From an uncultured Bacteroidota bacterium (GTDB taxonomy: Bacteria > Bacteroidota > Bacteroidia > Bacteroidales > 4484-276): a DNA stretch of 39,259 nt. The notes beneath the pieces are model-generated. The model had not been told where the DNA came from. It made no database searches and saw only the letters and a list, made by a program, of their open reading frames with translations. The stretch is from positions 1-39,259 of the forward strand of contig CAJATL010000009.1 of the NCBI GenBank assembly GCA_903944895.1, read 5' to 3'. The number at the start of each line of letters is the position of its first letter. Positions within the stretch are counted from its first letter, which is position 1. Below are positions 7,877 to 16,227 of this stretch, piece by piece. The position numbers and the translations under genes are program-made.

Positions 7877-8929
7877 ATGGAAAAATCATTTATTTTCCCA
7901 AGCGTGTTTGAAGAAGATTATCGGGATTTTGAAAAAGTAGCTGATAGTTTTTTGGAGGCGATGAGAATTGTTAACTTTAAAGACAAAAGTTTTATTGTTG
8001 GTGAATTGGCATTAAAAGAAGGCCACTCACCACACAAGTTTTTGAATAGCTCTGCTGAAGATATTGATTATCAATTGCTTGGATTGATTGGGCTCATTAT
8101 TGCCACACAAGGAACTTACAATAAATTAATTCTTACAGTCGGCTTTCCTTTTACAACCTACCAACCATACAGAAGTGGTGCTATTGAGTTTTTTAAACGT
8201 TCCCACGAGATAGAATTTGATACCAGAACTCTTGGGGGTACTGGTACCGAAAAAGTTAGCTTCACCGTTCAGGAAGTAGATGTAATGTCGGAGATAGAGG
8301 GATGTGTTAGTTCGATTAGAAACGGCCCTTTGAAAGAAAAGGACAATTTTTTAATTGCCAGTTTGGGTTATGGAACTTTTGAATTAGCACTTTCATCACC
8401 AGGAGGTTTGATTTACCGTACAACACATAGTGCCCCAGGTTTGATGTATGTTGTTAACAGGCTTAAAAGCGACCTTGAGAAAAAATATTATCTTAGTTTA
8501 TTAACTGAACAACAATTAGAACGTGCATTTCAACGCGGCAGCATGATCATAAACCGCAGAGATACCGATTTGCGCGAACTTAGGTCGAAGGCATTAAGAT
8601 CCTACTATAATGAGGTTATTTCGCCATCAATCAGGAAGAAAATCTCGGATGAAGACTTCTACCGTGCACAGAAAATTTACCTGGTTGGCGGTGGTGCAAT
8701 GTACAACGAGATTGTTGAGTTTTTCAAGGAAGAATTTGAAGGCGTGTTAAAAGTAATCGTTAATCCTGATCCAAATCTTGCTGCCAGCAAAGGATATTGC
8801 CAACATTCGGTCGAAATGGCGAACAGCAGAATAAAACCTATGGACGAAAAAAGTAGCTACACATGCGTTGGGCTGGATTTGGGAAACAACAATACTGTTA
8901 TTACAGTAAATAATGAGTTTTTTCTTTAA
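7877..8929 (+). CDS. Actin/ParM-like ATPase-fold protein, apparently circularly permuted
   Basis: A 350-residue protein with the signatures of the ParM/Ta0583-like actin group in a permuted order. The N-terminus begins at the FPS strand (FIFPSVFEED, 5-14), which in this family normally follows the phosphate-1 loop. Next come an ILTVGFPF strand (about 93-100), a phosphate-2-like loop SLGYGTFE (162-169) in which the usual Asp is Ser162, and an adenosine motif LVGGGAM (269-275). A NPDPNLAASKGY segment of the subdomain-2 end follows. Phosphate-1 GLDLGNNNT (332-340) then appears only 10 residues before the stop. The reading frame is clean through this region. The gene lies 30 bp after bactofilin. 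Filament or ATPase activity is inferred, not shown. Confidence 0.8.
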   Translation: MEKSFIFPSVFEEDYRDFEKVADSFLEAMRIVNFKDKSFIVGELALKEGHSPHKFLNSSAEDIDYQLLGLIGLIIATQGTYNKLILTVGFPFTTYQPYRSGAIEFFKRSHEIEFDTRTLGGTGTEKVSFTVQEVDVMSEIEGCVSSIRNGPLKEKDNFLIASLGYGTFELALSSPGGLIYRTTHSAPGLMYVVNRLKSDLEKKYYLSLLTEQQLERAFQRGSMIINRRDTDLRELRSKALRSYYNEVISPSIRKKISDEDFYRAQKIYLVGGGAMYNEIVEFFKEEFEGVLKVIVNPDPNLAASKGYCQHSVEMANSRIKPMDEKSSYTCVGLDLGNNNTVITVNNEFFL

Positions 8930-9302
8930 ACCCCCCTCATTATTACGCAATTCAAACGTTTGAAAATTATGATTTTGAATATTATTAAATTTTTAATTGA
9001 TTGATGATGATTAAATTAGGATGATTTAGCATAAGTAATCCTAATTTGTCATAGCTCAATGAATTCGACATTAAACAACATATTATTAGGACGTTACAAA
9101 ATTACAGTTTTAAGACCTGACAATGCCCGAAAAAAGTTAATCTCAACTTTCCCGGGCATTTTTTAATGCTTAATTGCAAAAATATTTTCTTCATTTCAAA
9201 AGCCATCCATACAACATCGAATCAGAGATTGAAAATGAATTATGTTGCTCATTCTTTAAAACAACTATTTTGGTAAAACCTGAAATACCGAAATACAGGG
9301 AA
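8930..9302. other. Intergenic region after actin-like gene
   Basis: No credible ORF was found before the preferred start at 9303. A strong terminator lies at 9122-9164, about 190 bp past the stop codon. The transcript therefore either has a long 3' UTR or a separate small RNA is made between them. The region is very AT rich, and no second actin fragment is seen after the stop. Confidence 0.5.
9122..9164 (+). terminator. Rho-independent terminator
   Basis: AATGCCCG (9122-9129) pairs with CGGGCATT (9153-9160), with an inner AAAGTT/AACTTT stem and a trailing T-run. It most likely ends the bactofilin/actin-like transcript. Confidence 0.8.
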
Positions 9303-11108
9303 ATGAGTTCATCAATACCCGAAATTTCATCTCCTTTTTTCGCATCTTTGCACAAAATTATACATTCAGATTTGAAACCAGCGATTTTCATTTTCAGGTT
9401 ATTCATTATTTCGACACTTACATGGTTGGCCGTAAGCTGCGCCAATCCTGTCTCTCCAACCGGTGGCCCAAAGGATGAAACTCCGCCTTCGGTGGTTAAA
9501 AGCGATCCGCCAAATTATTCAACCAATTTTGATAAATCATCAATTTCGATAACATTTGATGAATTTGTTAAACTCAAAAATCCCAACCAGCAGGTAATTA
9601 TTTCGCCACCATTGGATGAGCCGCCTGAGTATAAACTCCGCGGAAAGTCGGTGATTGTCGAACTGAACAGCAAGCTCGTCGCCAACACAACCTACTCCAT
9701 TTTTTTTGGTAGCGCCATCGTTGATCTCACCGAAGACAATCCCCTGACAAATTTCGTTTACGCATTTTCGACAGGCAGCTACATCGATTCATTGTCGGTA
9801 GGAGGGGAGGTGCTCAGTGCTTTTGACCATAAACCTGCTGAGGGTGTATTTGTGATGCTTTATCCCGAAAAAAACGACACCATTCCCCAGGACTCGGTGC
9901 CCTGCAAGGTGCGGCCTCTCTATGTTTCAAAGACAGATAAAAACGGGATTTTCCAGTTAAGAAATCTGAGAAATGAACCTTATAAAATTTTCGCACTTAA
10001 AGACGTGAACAGCAATTATCTTTTTGACCAGCCTAATGAGGAAATTGCTTTCATCGATTCGCTGATTATGCCTGAATCGGCGCTTTTCCCTGACATGACT
10101 GTTAAATCAGATGATACATCTAAAAAGGACACCTTAATCGTTGCCAGTCTTTATAAAAATTACATTAAGTTGATGATGTTTCAGCAGGACGATTCGGTGC
10201 AACGAATACTCGCCAGTGAAATGACTACTCCGGGAAGGTATAAAATGGTTTTTAAATATCCTGTAAAAGGCACCCTAAAATTAGATGTAATTAATAAGGA
10301 TGTTGCCGACAACTGGAAAACTGAAGAGTTTAACCGCCGGCGCGATACCTTGCTTGTGTGGCTGCATGATTTATCTTATGACAGTATCCAGGTTAAAGTT
10401 TCGATGAACGATTCGATACTCGACACAACCATGATTGTTTTGAGAAAACAAAAATTGGATAAAAAGAAACGTAAAAATGATGATGAGGTGGTTGCCGAGC
10501 GGATAAAAATAAATCATAACGCAAAGAACCGTAGTTTTGATTTAGGCAACAGGTTAATGATCTATTTTGATGATCCGTTGCGTTCGGCTGATTTTACTCA
10601 CACCCAGTTTATTTCGGGAACCGACACCATCTGCGATCCCCCGTTTCTGGCTACCGACAGCATCCTGCGGCATTTTGTTTTGGATGGTGAAATTGTTGAA
10701 GAAAGAAACTACGACTTCATCTTTCCCGACTCTTCATTTTACTCCATTTATGGCCTTACCAACGACTCGACGCGATTGTCCTTTAAAGCAAAGGCAGCAA
10801 AAGAATATGGAAATATCCTGGTTGATGTTGAACTGGAAACCGGCGAATTTCCTTATCTTCTCCAATTGTTAACGCCGAAAGGTGAGGTTTTGAGAGAGAA
10901 ACTGGTTGCCGAAAGTTCGGTGGTAACTTTTATGAACGTTTTGCCCGGGAAATACATGCTGAAGGCTATCGGTGATAAATGGCACAACCGGAAATGGGAC
11001 ACGGGAAATTACTTCCTAAAAAGACAGCCGGAAAACGTATTGTTTATTCCGGCTGAAATTGAGGTCAGAGCCAACTGGGATATCGAAAAAAGCTGGTTGC
11101 TCCCCTAA
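9303..11108 (+). CDS. Ig-like domain lipoprotein
   Basis: A surface or periplasmic lipoprotein of the family recognised by the sequence after its lipid-attachment Cys, here SCANPVSPTGGPKDETPP. The lipobox is LAVSC. An SbsA-type Ig-like domain follows directly (NYSTNFDKSSISITFDEFV...), then beta-rich repeats with a carboxypeptidase-regulatory-like segment (DKNGIFQLRNLRNEPYKIFALKD). The frame is open from TTG 9174, but that start gives an implausibly long N-terminus. ATG 9303 (602 residues) is chosen, though it still leaves a leader of about 45 residues, and a TTG near 9372 is possible. Function is unknown; such proteins are common single-copy envelope proteins in Bacteroidota. Confidence 0.75.
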   Translation: MSSSIPEISSPFFASLHKIIHSDLKPAIFIFRLFIISTLTWLAVSCANPVSPTGGPKDETPPSVVKSDPPNYSTNFDKSSISITFDEFVKLKNPNQQVIISPPLDEPPEYKLRGKSVIVELNSKLVANTTYSIFFGSAIVDLTEDNPLTNFVYAFSTGSYIDSLSVGGEVLSAFDHKPAEGVFVMLYPEKNDTIPQDSVPCKVRPLYVSKTDKNGIFQLRNLRNEPYKIFALKDVNSNYLFDQPNEEIAFIDSLIMPESALFPDMTVKSDDTSKKDTLIVASLYKNYIKLMMFQQDDSVQRILASEMTTPGRYKMVFKYPVKGTLKLDVINKDVADNWKTEEFNRRRDTLLVWLHDLSYDSIQVKVSMNDSILDTTMIVLRKQKLDKKKRKNDDEVVAERIKINHNAKNRSFDLGNRLMIYFDDPLRSADFTHTQFISGTDTICDPPFLATDSILRHFVLDGEIVEERNYDFIFPDSSFYSIYGLTNDSTRLSFKAKAAKEYGNILVDVELETGEFPYLLQLLTPKGEVLREKLVAESSVVTFMNVLPGKYMLKAIGDKWHNRKWDTGNYFLKRQPENVLFIPAEIEVRANWDIEKSWLLP

Positions 11109-11151
11109 ATTTTCTATTTTTTTTAGGACAAAAAAGACGCCTGTTGTTGCA

Positions 11152-11448
11152 TTAATTATCGTTGCAACGATTGATACATTCAATAATTTCGGTTAGTGTC
11201 TGGTTTTTGAGAGAGTAAAATATTTTCTTTCCGTTGCGCTTTGAGGCAAGAACACCCTTGGTTTTTAAAATATTCAGGTGATGCGAAGCCGAAGCCTGCT
11301 CGATGTCGAGTTTTTCGTAAATCTCGGTAACACTGAGTTGTTTTTCGTGTAATAAATCGATAATTGCGATGCGCATTGGGTGAGCTATTGCTCTTAATTT
11401 GCTGGCTGCCAGCTCAAGTTTGTCGATGTCTAATAATAATTTTCCCAT
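11152..11448 (-). CDS. ArsR family winged-helix transcriptional regulator
   Basis: A 98-residue winged helix-turn-helix repressor. The helix-turn-helix is LSVTEIYEKLDIEQASASHHLNILKTKGVL (in pieces: LSVTEIYEKL then ASASHHLNIL), followed by the wing KRNGKKIFYSL. The ATG at 11448 is preferred over an upstream TTG at 11466. The classic helix-3 metal motif ELCVCDL is missing. The only cysteines are a CxxxC pair at the C-terminus (IIECINRC), so a metal or redox signal there is possible but unproven. It lies 64 bp downstream of the adenine deaminase gene (whose stop is at 11513) on the same strand and could be co-transcribed. Confidence 0.82.
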   Translation of the reverse strand: MGKLLLDIDKLELAASKLRAIAHPMRIAIIDLLHEKQLSVTEIYEKLDIEQASASHHLNILKTKGVLASKRNGKKIFYSLKNQTLTEIIECINRCNDN

Positions 11449-11512
11449 AACTTTAGTTTTGGGCAAAAATAGAAATATTTATACATAATAAGCGAATAAA
11501 TATGTAATTTAT

Positions 11513-13153
11513 TTAATTTTTAAATAAGGAGGTAAATTCAAACTTTGTCCCGTCAAAAAGTCCTTTATCGCTTAGCTTCAATGCCGGAATAACAAGCAAG
11601 GCCATAAATGAAAGTGTCATGTAAGGTGCACCTAACTCCGAGCCTAAACCTTTCGCAAGTTTATCCATTTTATCGTAAGCCATGGCAACTTCAAAACCAT
11701 CGGTTGCCGACATGAGACCGGCCACAGGCAAAGGCAGGATATTATTTTCATCACCTTCAACCAGCGAAACCCCTCCTTTTGCGTCGATCAGCAGGTTTAT
11801 GGCTTGTATAATTTCTTCATCCGAAGTTCCTACAGCAATAATATTATGGCTGTCGTGAGCAACTGTCGAAGCAATCGCGCCTCGTTTGAATCCGAAATTA
11901 TTGATAAAACACACTGCAGGTTTTGCTTTTTGATAGCGATTCAGAACAACCATTTTCAGGATATCATTTTCGGTATCACTGATGATGTTTCCATCACTAA
12001 TCTTTGCTAAAGCAAGGTATTTTTCGGTGATCAGTTGCCCGTCGAAGGCACGGATTACCTCGATTTCGCCGGATGTGGCCGGAACAAAAATATCTTCGAC
12101 CGAAATTTTTACCGCATGGAAATTATTAGGTTCAGCTTCTTTTACTGATGGGATTAAACAATTCCCGTTTTCGGCTACCTTTAATCCGCCGATAAATGTA
12201 TTCAGCACATTAAAATCGTTGAGATTATCGACGATGATAAAATCAGCGTCATCGCCTTGCCGCAATAGTCCAATGTCAAGTTTATAATGGTTTACCGGAT
12301 TTATGATGCAGCTTTTTAGCACAAGCATGGGGTCGAAACCTCTGGCGACGGCACGTCTCACCAATTGGTTGATGTGACCGTTAACAAGGTCGTTTGGGTG
12401 TTTGTCGTCGGAACAGAACAAAACCATTTCGGGGTGGGTTTCGAGCAGGTCGATCAGATCGTCAAAATTCTTAGCCGCGCTGCCTTCCCTAATTTGGATT
12501 TTCATACCCCATTTAATTTTATCAAGCGCCTCTTCGATGGTGAAACATTCGTGATCGGTGGTAATGCCGGCCTGAATATATTTCCTGGCATCGTCGCCTT
12601 TCACGCCCGGAGCATGGCCATCCACAGGTTTATTATACTTTTTCGCGATGGCAATTTTTTCCATCACTTCTTTATCTTTAAACAAAACACCCGGAAAATT
12701 CATCATCTCCGACATGTATTTTATCTCAGGCATTTTGAGCAATTCTTCCATTTCGGCAACGCCAAGGCTGGCGCCTGAAGTTTCGAAAACGGTGGCCGGA
12801 ACGCAGGAAGAAGCCCCGAAGTAAAAATGAAAAGGCACTTTTTTTCCGTTACAGATCATGTACCTGATGCCATCAATACCAAGCACATTGGCGATTTCGT
12901 GAGGATCGGACACCGTGGCGACGGTTCCGTGTACAACGGCAAGCCGCGCAAATTCCGACGGAATCAGCATACTGCTCTCGATGTGAATATGCGCATCAAT
13001 CAGCCCGGGAAGAATATACTGGTTGTCAACATTTTTCATTTCGATAATGGAGGAAATCTTTCCATCCTTAACAGTGACTAATCCCGGGAAAATCCGTTCG
13101 TTGATCAGATCAACAATATTTCCTGAAATCTCAAAACTTGTTGGGTTGGTCAT
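11513..13153 (-). CDS. ade: Adenine deaminase
   Basis: A 546-residue amidohydrolase converting adenine to hypoxanthine and ammonia in purine salvage. The metal-binding motif is HIHIES (55-60), followed by DPHEIAN (83-89), DGHAPG, TDHECFT and SDDKHPND, all diagnostic of the bacterial Ade family. The C-terminal region with TVAHDSHNI and the long domain are complete, so it should be active. It begins 64 bp after the mevalonate kinase stop and may be the distal part of that transcript, although no functional link to isoprenoids is known. Confidence 0.92.
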   Translation of the reverse strand: MTNPTSFEISGNIVDLINERIFPGLVTVKDGKISSIIEMKNVDNQYILPGLIDAHIHIESSMLIPSEFARLAVVHGTVATVSDPHEIANVLGIDGIRYMICNGKKVPFHFYFGASSCVPATVFETSGASLGVAEMEELLKMPEIKYMSEMMNFPGVLFKDKEVMEKIAIAKKYNKPVDGHAPGVKGDDARKYIQAGITTDHECFTIEEALDKIKWGMKIQIREGSAAKNFDDLIDLLETHPEMVLFCSDDKHPNDLVNGHINQLVRRAVARGFDPMLVLKSCIINPVNHYKLDIGLLRQGDDADFIIVDNLNDFNVLNTFIGGLKVAENGNCLIPSVKEAEPNNFHAVKISVEDIFVPATSGEIEVIRAFDGQLITEKYLALAKISDGNIISDTENDILKMVVLNRYQKAKPAVCFINNFGFKRGAIASTVAHDSHNIIAVGTSDEEIIQAINLLIDAKGGVSLVEGDENNILPLPVAGLMSATDGFEVAMAYDKMDKLAKGLGSELGAPYMTLSFMALLVIPALKLSDKGLFDGTKFEFTSLFKN

Positions 13154-13217
13154 GATAAATATTTTTTTAGGATGATTGTTTAAACCTAGCTATCAAACAA
13201 AAACAAAGGTAAAAATA

Positions 13218-14180
13218 CTAATGGAATTTTGAGACTGGCACAATTTCGATATTCTGAAGGTGTAAAATTTTCTGGGCTTTGTCGAAATCCTCAGTAAAAC
13301 CAAGCAGGAAGCCGCCGCCTCCCGAGCCACAAAGTTTAAGGTAATAATCCCCCGACTCGAGTCCTTTTTGCCAGGCATCAAGAAAAGCTGCGGGAATCAT
13401 GGGTTTTAGGTTGGATAGTAAAAACCGCGAGAGTGATTTTAAATGACCAAAAAACTCGTTGATCTCGCCTTTAACGATCGATTGAATACATCCGTTTGTA
13501 AAAGGAATCATTTCATTTTTGATCAGATTAAAAAAGCGGTCTTCTTTACATTGCTCAAAAAACAGGTTTACCAGAGGGCCTGTTTTGCCGGGTTTCCCGG
13601 TATTGATAAGAAAAATCCCACCATTTTTCGAAAATTCGCGCGGTATCCCCACGGTTTCGATGTTGGTTTTTGATTTGATGAGCAGTGGATTTTTGATGTA
13701 GCAGTTCAGCGGGTCCATGCCTGAGCTGACACCATGAAAAAACGATTCCATCTGAGCAAAAATCCTTTTTAAGTGCAGTAAATCTTCGGTCGAAATTTTT
13801 TCATCACCAACAATTTTATTCCGGGAGTATTTCCCGTAAATTGCTGCACATAAAGCGCCCGAACTGCCGATGCCGTAACCCTGTGGAATTGTTGATTCAA
13901 AATACAATCCTGATTCAACATCAATTTTAAACGTGTCGAAATCCATTTCGAAGAGCAGTTCCTTTTTCTCGGCTAAGTTGAGCAAATAAACCTGGTATTC
14001 GCGAAGTGATTTATTCGATTCAGTTGCAAAGTCAAGATCGGTGTATTTATCGTCGTTGATGTAACTCAACTCGCCTTTAAAATGCGTGTAAGGCACTGTC
14101 AGCGCCATCGAATCGCACATGATGCTGTACTCTCCAAACAATAAAATCTTGGCGTAAAATGTTTCGTTTTTCTTTATCAT
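13218..14180 (-). CDS. mvk: Mevalonate kinase (GHMP family)
   Basis: A 320-residue GHMP kinase that should phosphorylate mevalonate. The N-terminal strand is FYAKILLFGEYSI, the ATP-binding motif PQGYGIGSSGALCAA is at 99-113, the active-site segment HGVSSGMDPL is at 149-158 (D156), and the C-terminal glycine motif is CGSGGGGFLLGF. HGxSSGxDP is typical of mevalonate kinases. Its ATG overlaps the end of the decarboxylase gene by 4 nt, indicating translational coupling in the mevalonate operon. Confidence 0.85.
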   Translation of the reverse strand: MIKKNETFYAKILLFGEYSIMCDSMALTVPYTHFKGELSYINDDKYTDLDFATESNKSLREYQVYLLNLAEKKELLFEMDFDTFKIDVESGLYFESTIPQGYGIGSSGALCAAIYGKYSRNKIVGDEKISTEDLLHLKRIFAQMESFFHGVSSGMDPLNCYIKNPLLIKSKTNIETVGIPREFSKNGGIFLINTGKPGKTGPLVNLFFEQCKEDRFFNLIKNEMIPFTNGCIQSIVKGEINEFFGHLKSLSRFLLSNLKPMIPAAFLDAWQKGLESGDYYLKLCGSGGGGFLLGFTEDFDKAQKILHLQNIEIVPVSKFH

Positions 14181-15262
14181 TTCAGTTTTTTAGGGCCTTC
14201 ACCCAGCTTGTCATCAATAATTTTGTTTTCGTCGCAATCGGCCAATAACTCATTTTTTATAAAATCTCTTACCGTTTTTGTTTCACGTTCAGGGTATAAA
14301 AGATGAACATTTGGTCCGGCGTCGAGGGTAAAAACAATGTTTGTTCCGGTTTGTTTGCGAAAATCCCAAATTTTTCGGATAACATTCAGTGTTCCCGGCT
14401 GTATGAGCAAATATCCCGGATTTGAAGCCATCATCAAAGCATGCAAAGTAAGCGCTTCGTTTTCGACAATTTTAACAAAACCATCAAAATTTCCGTCGCT
14501 CAGATAAACCGAAAGTTCATCAAGATTCTGGTAAGCCTGTGTTATCCGTGCCGCGGCAAAAGGATGATTTTCCATCAACCCGTGGCCTGCGCGGCTCGAG
14601 ACTGCTTTTTCATTTTTATTGATGATCAGGATGGTGTCGCGTAAATTTTGAAATATCGGGTGGATGCTGGTTTTTAGCGGAGATGCATAAAAATCGGAGG
14701 TTTCTGGCAATGAATCAATTTTCCCCCAGGTGACAAATCCGCCGTAAATGCTGCGGGAAGCGCTTCCTGAACCAATCCTGGCAATGTTGGAAGCTTTTTG
14801 AAAAAAGTCGTTATTTTCGTTTATGCTGCCTGAAATTTGTTGTTCCATCGAACACAGGCATAACGCCAGTGTACTCATCGCTGATGCCGACGAAGCAATC
14901 CCGGCAGAATGGGGGAAAGTGTTGCTACTGTGAATTTCGAGATCGAAATTTTTCAGAAAAGGAAAAATGTCAAAAACGGCTTCGAGAAAGGTTGAAATTT
15001 TTTGCCCGAATTGTGGCTTTTTCTCACCTTCAAAAAAGAAGTCGAACGAAATATTTCCGGAGTTTTGTGAAGGTCTGCATTTTACAAGGGTTTCGGTGTA
15101 TGAATCCGACAGCGTCATGCTGATCGAGGGATTTGATGGGATCTGAAAACCCTTCTTACCCCAATATTTTATGAGCGCAATGTTGCTTGGACTGCGCCAG
15201 GCAATGGTTCCCGCTGAAAAATCCTCAGTTGGCCGGTTGCCGGTTGTCTCGTTTTTTGCCAT
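14177..15262 (-). CDS. mvaD: Diphosphomevalonate decarboxylase
   Basis: A 361-residue enzyme making isopentenyl diphosphate from mevalonate diphosphate with ATP. Family motifs are IALIKYWGK (28-36), FPHSAGIASSASA (116-128), RIGSGSASRS (162-171) and a late TLDAGPNVHLLYP containing the catalytic Asp. Length and order match the bacterial/eukaryotic decarboxylase. It starts 8 nt after the upstream kinase stop and overlaps the mevalonate kinase start, so it is the third gene of a tightly packed operon. Confidence 0.93.
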   Translation of the reverse strand: MAKNETTGNRPTEDFSAGTIAWRSPSNIALIKYWGKKGFQIPSNPSISMTLSDSYTETLVKCRPSQNSGNISFDFFFEGEKKPQFGQKISTFLEAVFDIFPFLKNFDLEIHSSNTFPHSAGIASSASAMSTLALCLCSMEQQISGSINENNDFFQKASNIARIGSGSASRSIYGGFVTWGKIDSLPETSDFYASPLKTSIHPIFQNLRDTILIINKNEKAVSSRAGHGLMENHPFAAARITQAYQNLDELSVYLSDGNFDGFVKIVENEALTLHALMMASNPGYLLIQPGTLNVIRKIWDFRKQTGTNIVFTLDAGPNVHLLYPERETKTVRDFIKNELLADCDENKIIDDKLGEGPKKLK

Positions 15263-15270
15263 AATTCGAG

Positions 15271-16224
15271 TTATTTTGCAAAAACCACTTGATTAGCATG
15301 ATGGTAAACGATTTCGTCAAACGAAAAAATCGTGAAATATCCTTTTTCGTTCAGGTACTTTTCAAGGTCAGCGCGATCGTTTTGCCAGGTCATCATCACA
15401 AAATCCCCTCCCCAGGCACCCAGCGATTTCACGGAGCCTTCGTATCCAGCAAACCTGATCTCACCAATAGTTTTTCTACTCAGAACCTTCGAAATAATTT
15501 TTTCGTGTTCTTTGATTGCGTAATCAAAATCGCTCAGACTGTGGGCAAAAACGATTTCTTCGGTAAGCTCCGAAATCTGCTCAATTTCTGATTCACGCGA
15601 CTTAAGCAGGTTGTGATAACATTTGATGCTCCGGTCGGATTGCTGTTTTTTGCCGAGATAAACAAAAAAAATCTGGTCTCTGAATTCCGGATCAAAAGTT
15701 ACAGGTGTAATTTTTGCATTTTCGGCGCTAAGCTGATAAAGAATCGGGCCTCCGGCACGGGCACAGGCCACGTCAAAACCTGAGCCTTTGGATGTTTTGT
15801 GGTGCAAAACCATCGGATCTACATCAAACCAGTGCGCGATGTTTGATAATAGCGACGAACTGCTTCCCAGCCCCCAGGCAATATCAAAATTGATGTTCGA
15901 AATAACTTCAAAGCCACTTTGATTCCTGAGTGTTTCTGAATTTAACTGATTTGCGGCAAGCAGAAGCTTGTGTAGAATAGCCGCTTTTTCTTGATCGTTC
16001 GTTTCGATAATTTCGAGATTATCTTGCGAAAAACGAGCCTCGAACCAAAGATTCTCCTTAACAAAACTTTTCCAGTGTATCGTGCCCGTATCGTTGATGA
16101 GCGGCATGACTTGCAGCGACTGTCCGAATTTAAGCGGAATCGCAAAAGCCAATGCTCCTTTTAAAACCAGGTATTCGCCCGAAATTAAAAACTTGCCGTT
16201 TGAATAATATTTTTGGATATCCAA
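15271..16224 (-). CDS. GYDIA family GHMP kinase, candidate phosphomevalonate kinase
   Basis: A 317-residue GHMP kinase. It has the N-terminal YSNGKFLISGEYLVLKGA segment, the ATP loop WGLGSSSSL (117-125) and GFDVA (149-153), the counterpart of the GYDIA motif that names a Bacteroidota family. It sits between HMG-CoA reductase and the decarboxylase, and no standard phosphomevalonate kinase is present, so it probably performs that step; this is inference from position. The start is TTG (16224), 3 nt after the upstream stop; no ATG precedes the conserved NGKFLISGEY. A late GGDFVMMTW replaces the usual glycine-rich GHMP C-terminal motif. Confidence 0.82.
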   Translation of the reverse strand: MDIQKYYSNGKFLISGEYLVLKGALAFAIPLKFGQSLQVMPLINDTGTIHWKSFVKENLWFEARFSQDNLEIIETNDQEKAAILHKLLLAANQLNSETLRNQSGFEVISNINFDIAWGLGSSSSLLSNIAHWFDVDPMVLHHKTSKGSGFDVACARAGGPILYQLSAENAKITPVTFDPEFRDQIFFVYLGKKQQSDRSIKCYHNLLKSRESEIEQISELTEEIVFAHSLSDFDYAIKEHEKIISKVLSRKTIGEIRFAGYEGSVKSLGAWGGDFVMMTWQNDRADLEKYLNEKGYFTIFSFDEIVYHHANQVVFAK

Positions 16225-16227
16225 TTT

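Noticed and set aside
8747-8950. Minus-strand ORF at the end of the actin-like gene as an explanation for the C-terminal motif
   Set aside because: The DLGNNNT sequence is encoded in the plus frame without interruption, and the minus ORF has no recognisable features.
9174-9302. TTG start for the Ig-like lipoprotein
   Set aside because: It would add 43 residues before a signal peptide and lies only 10 bp after a terminator; ATG 9303 fits better though the leader remains long.
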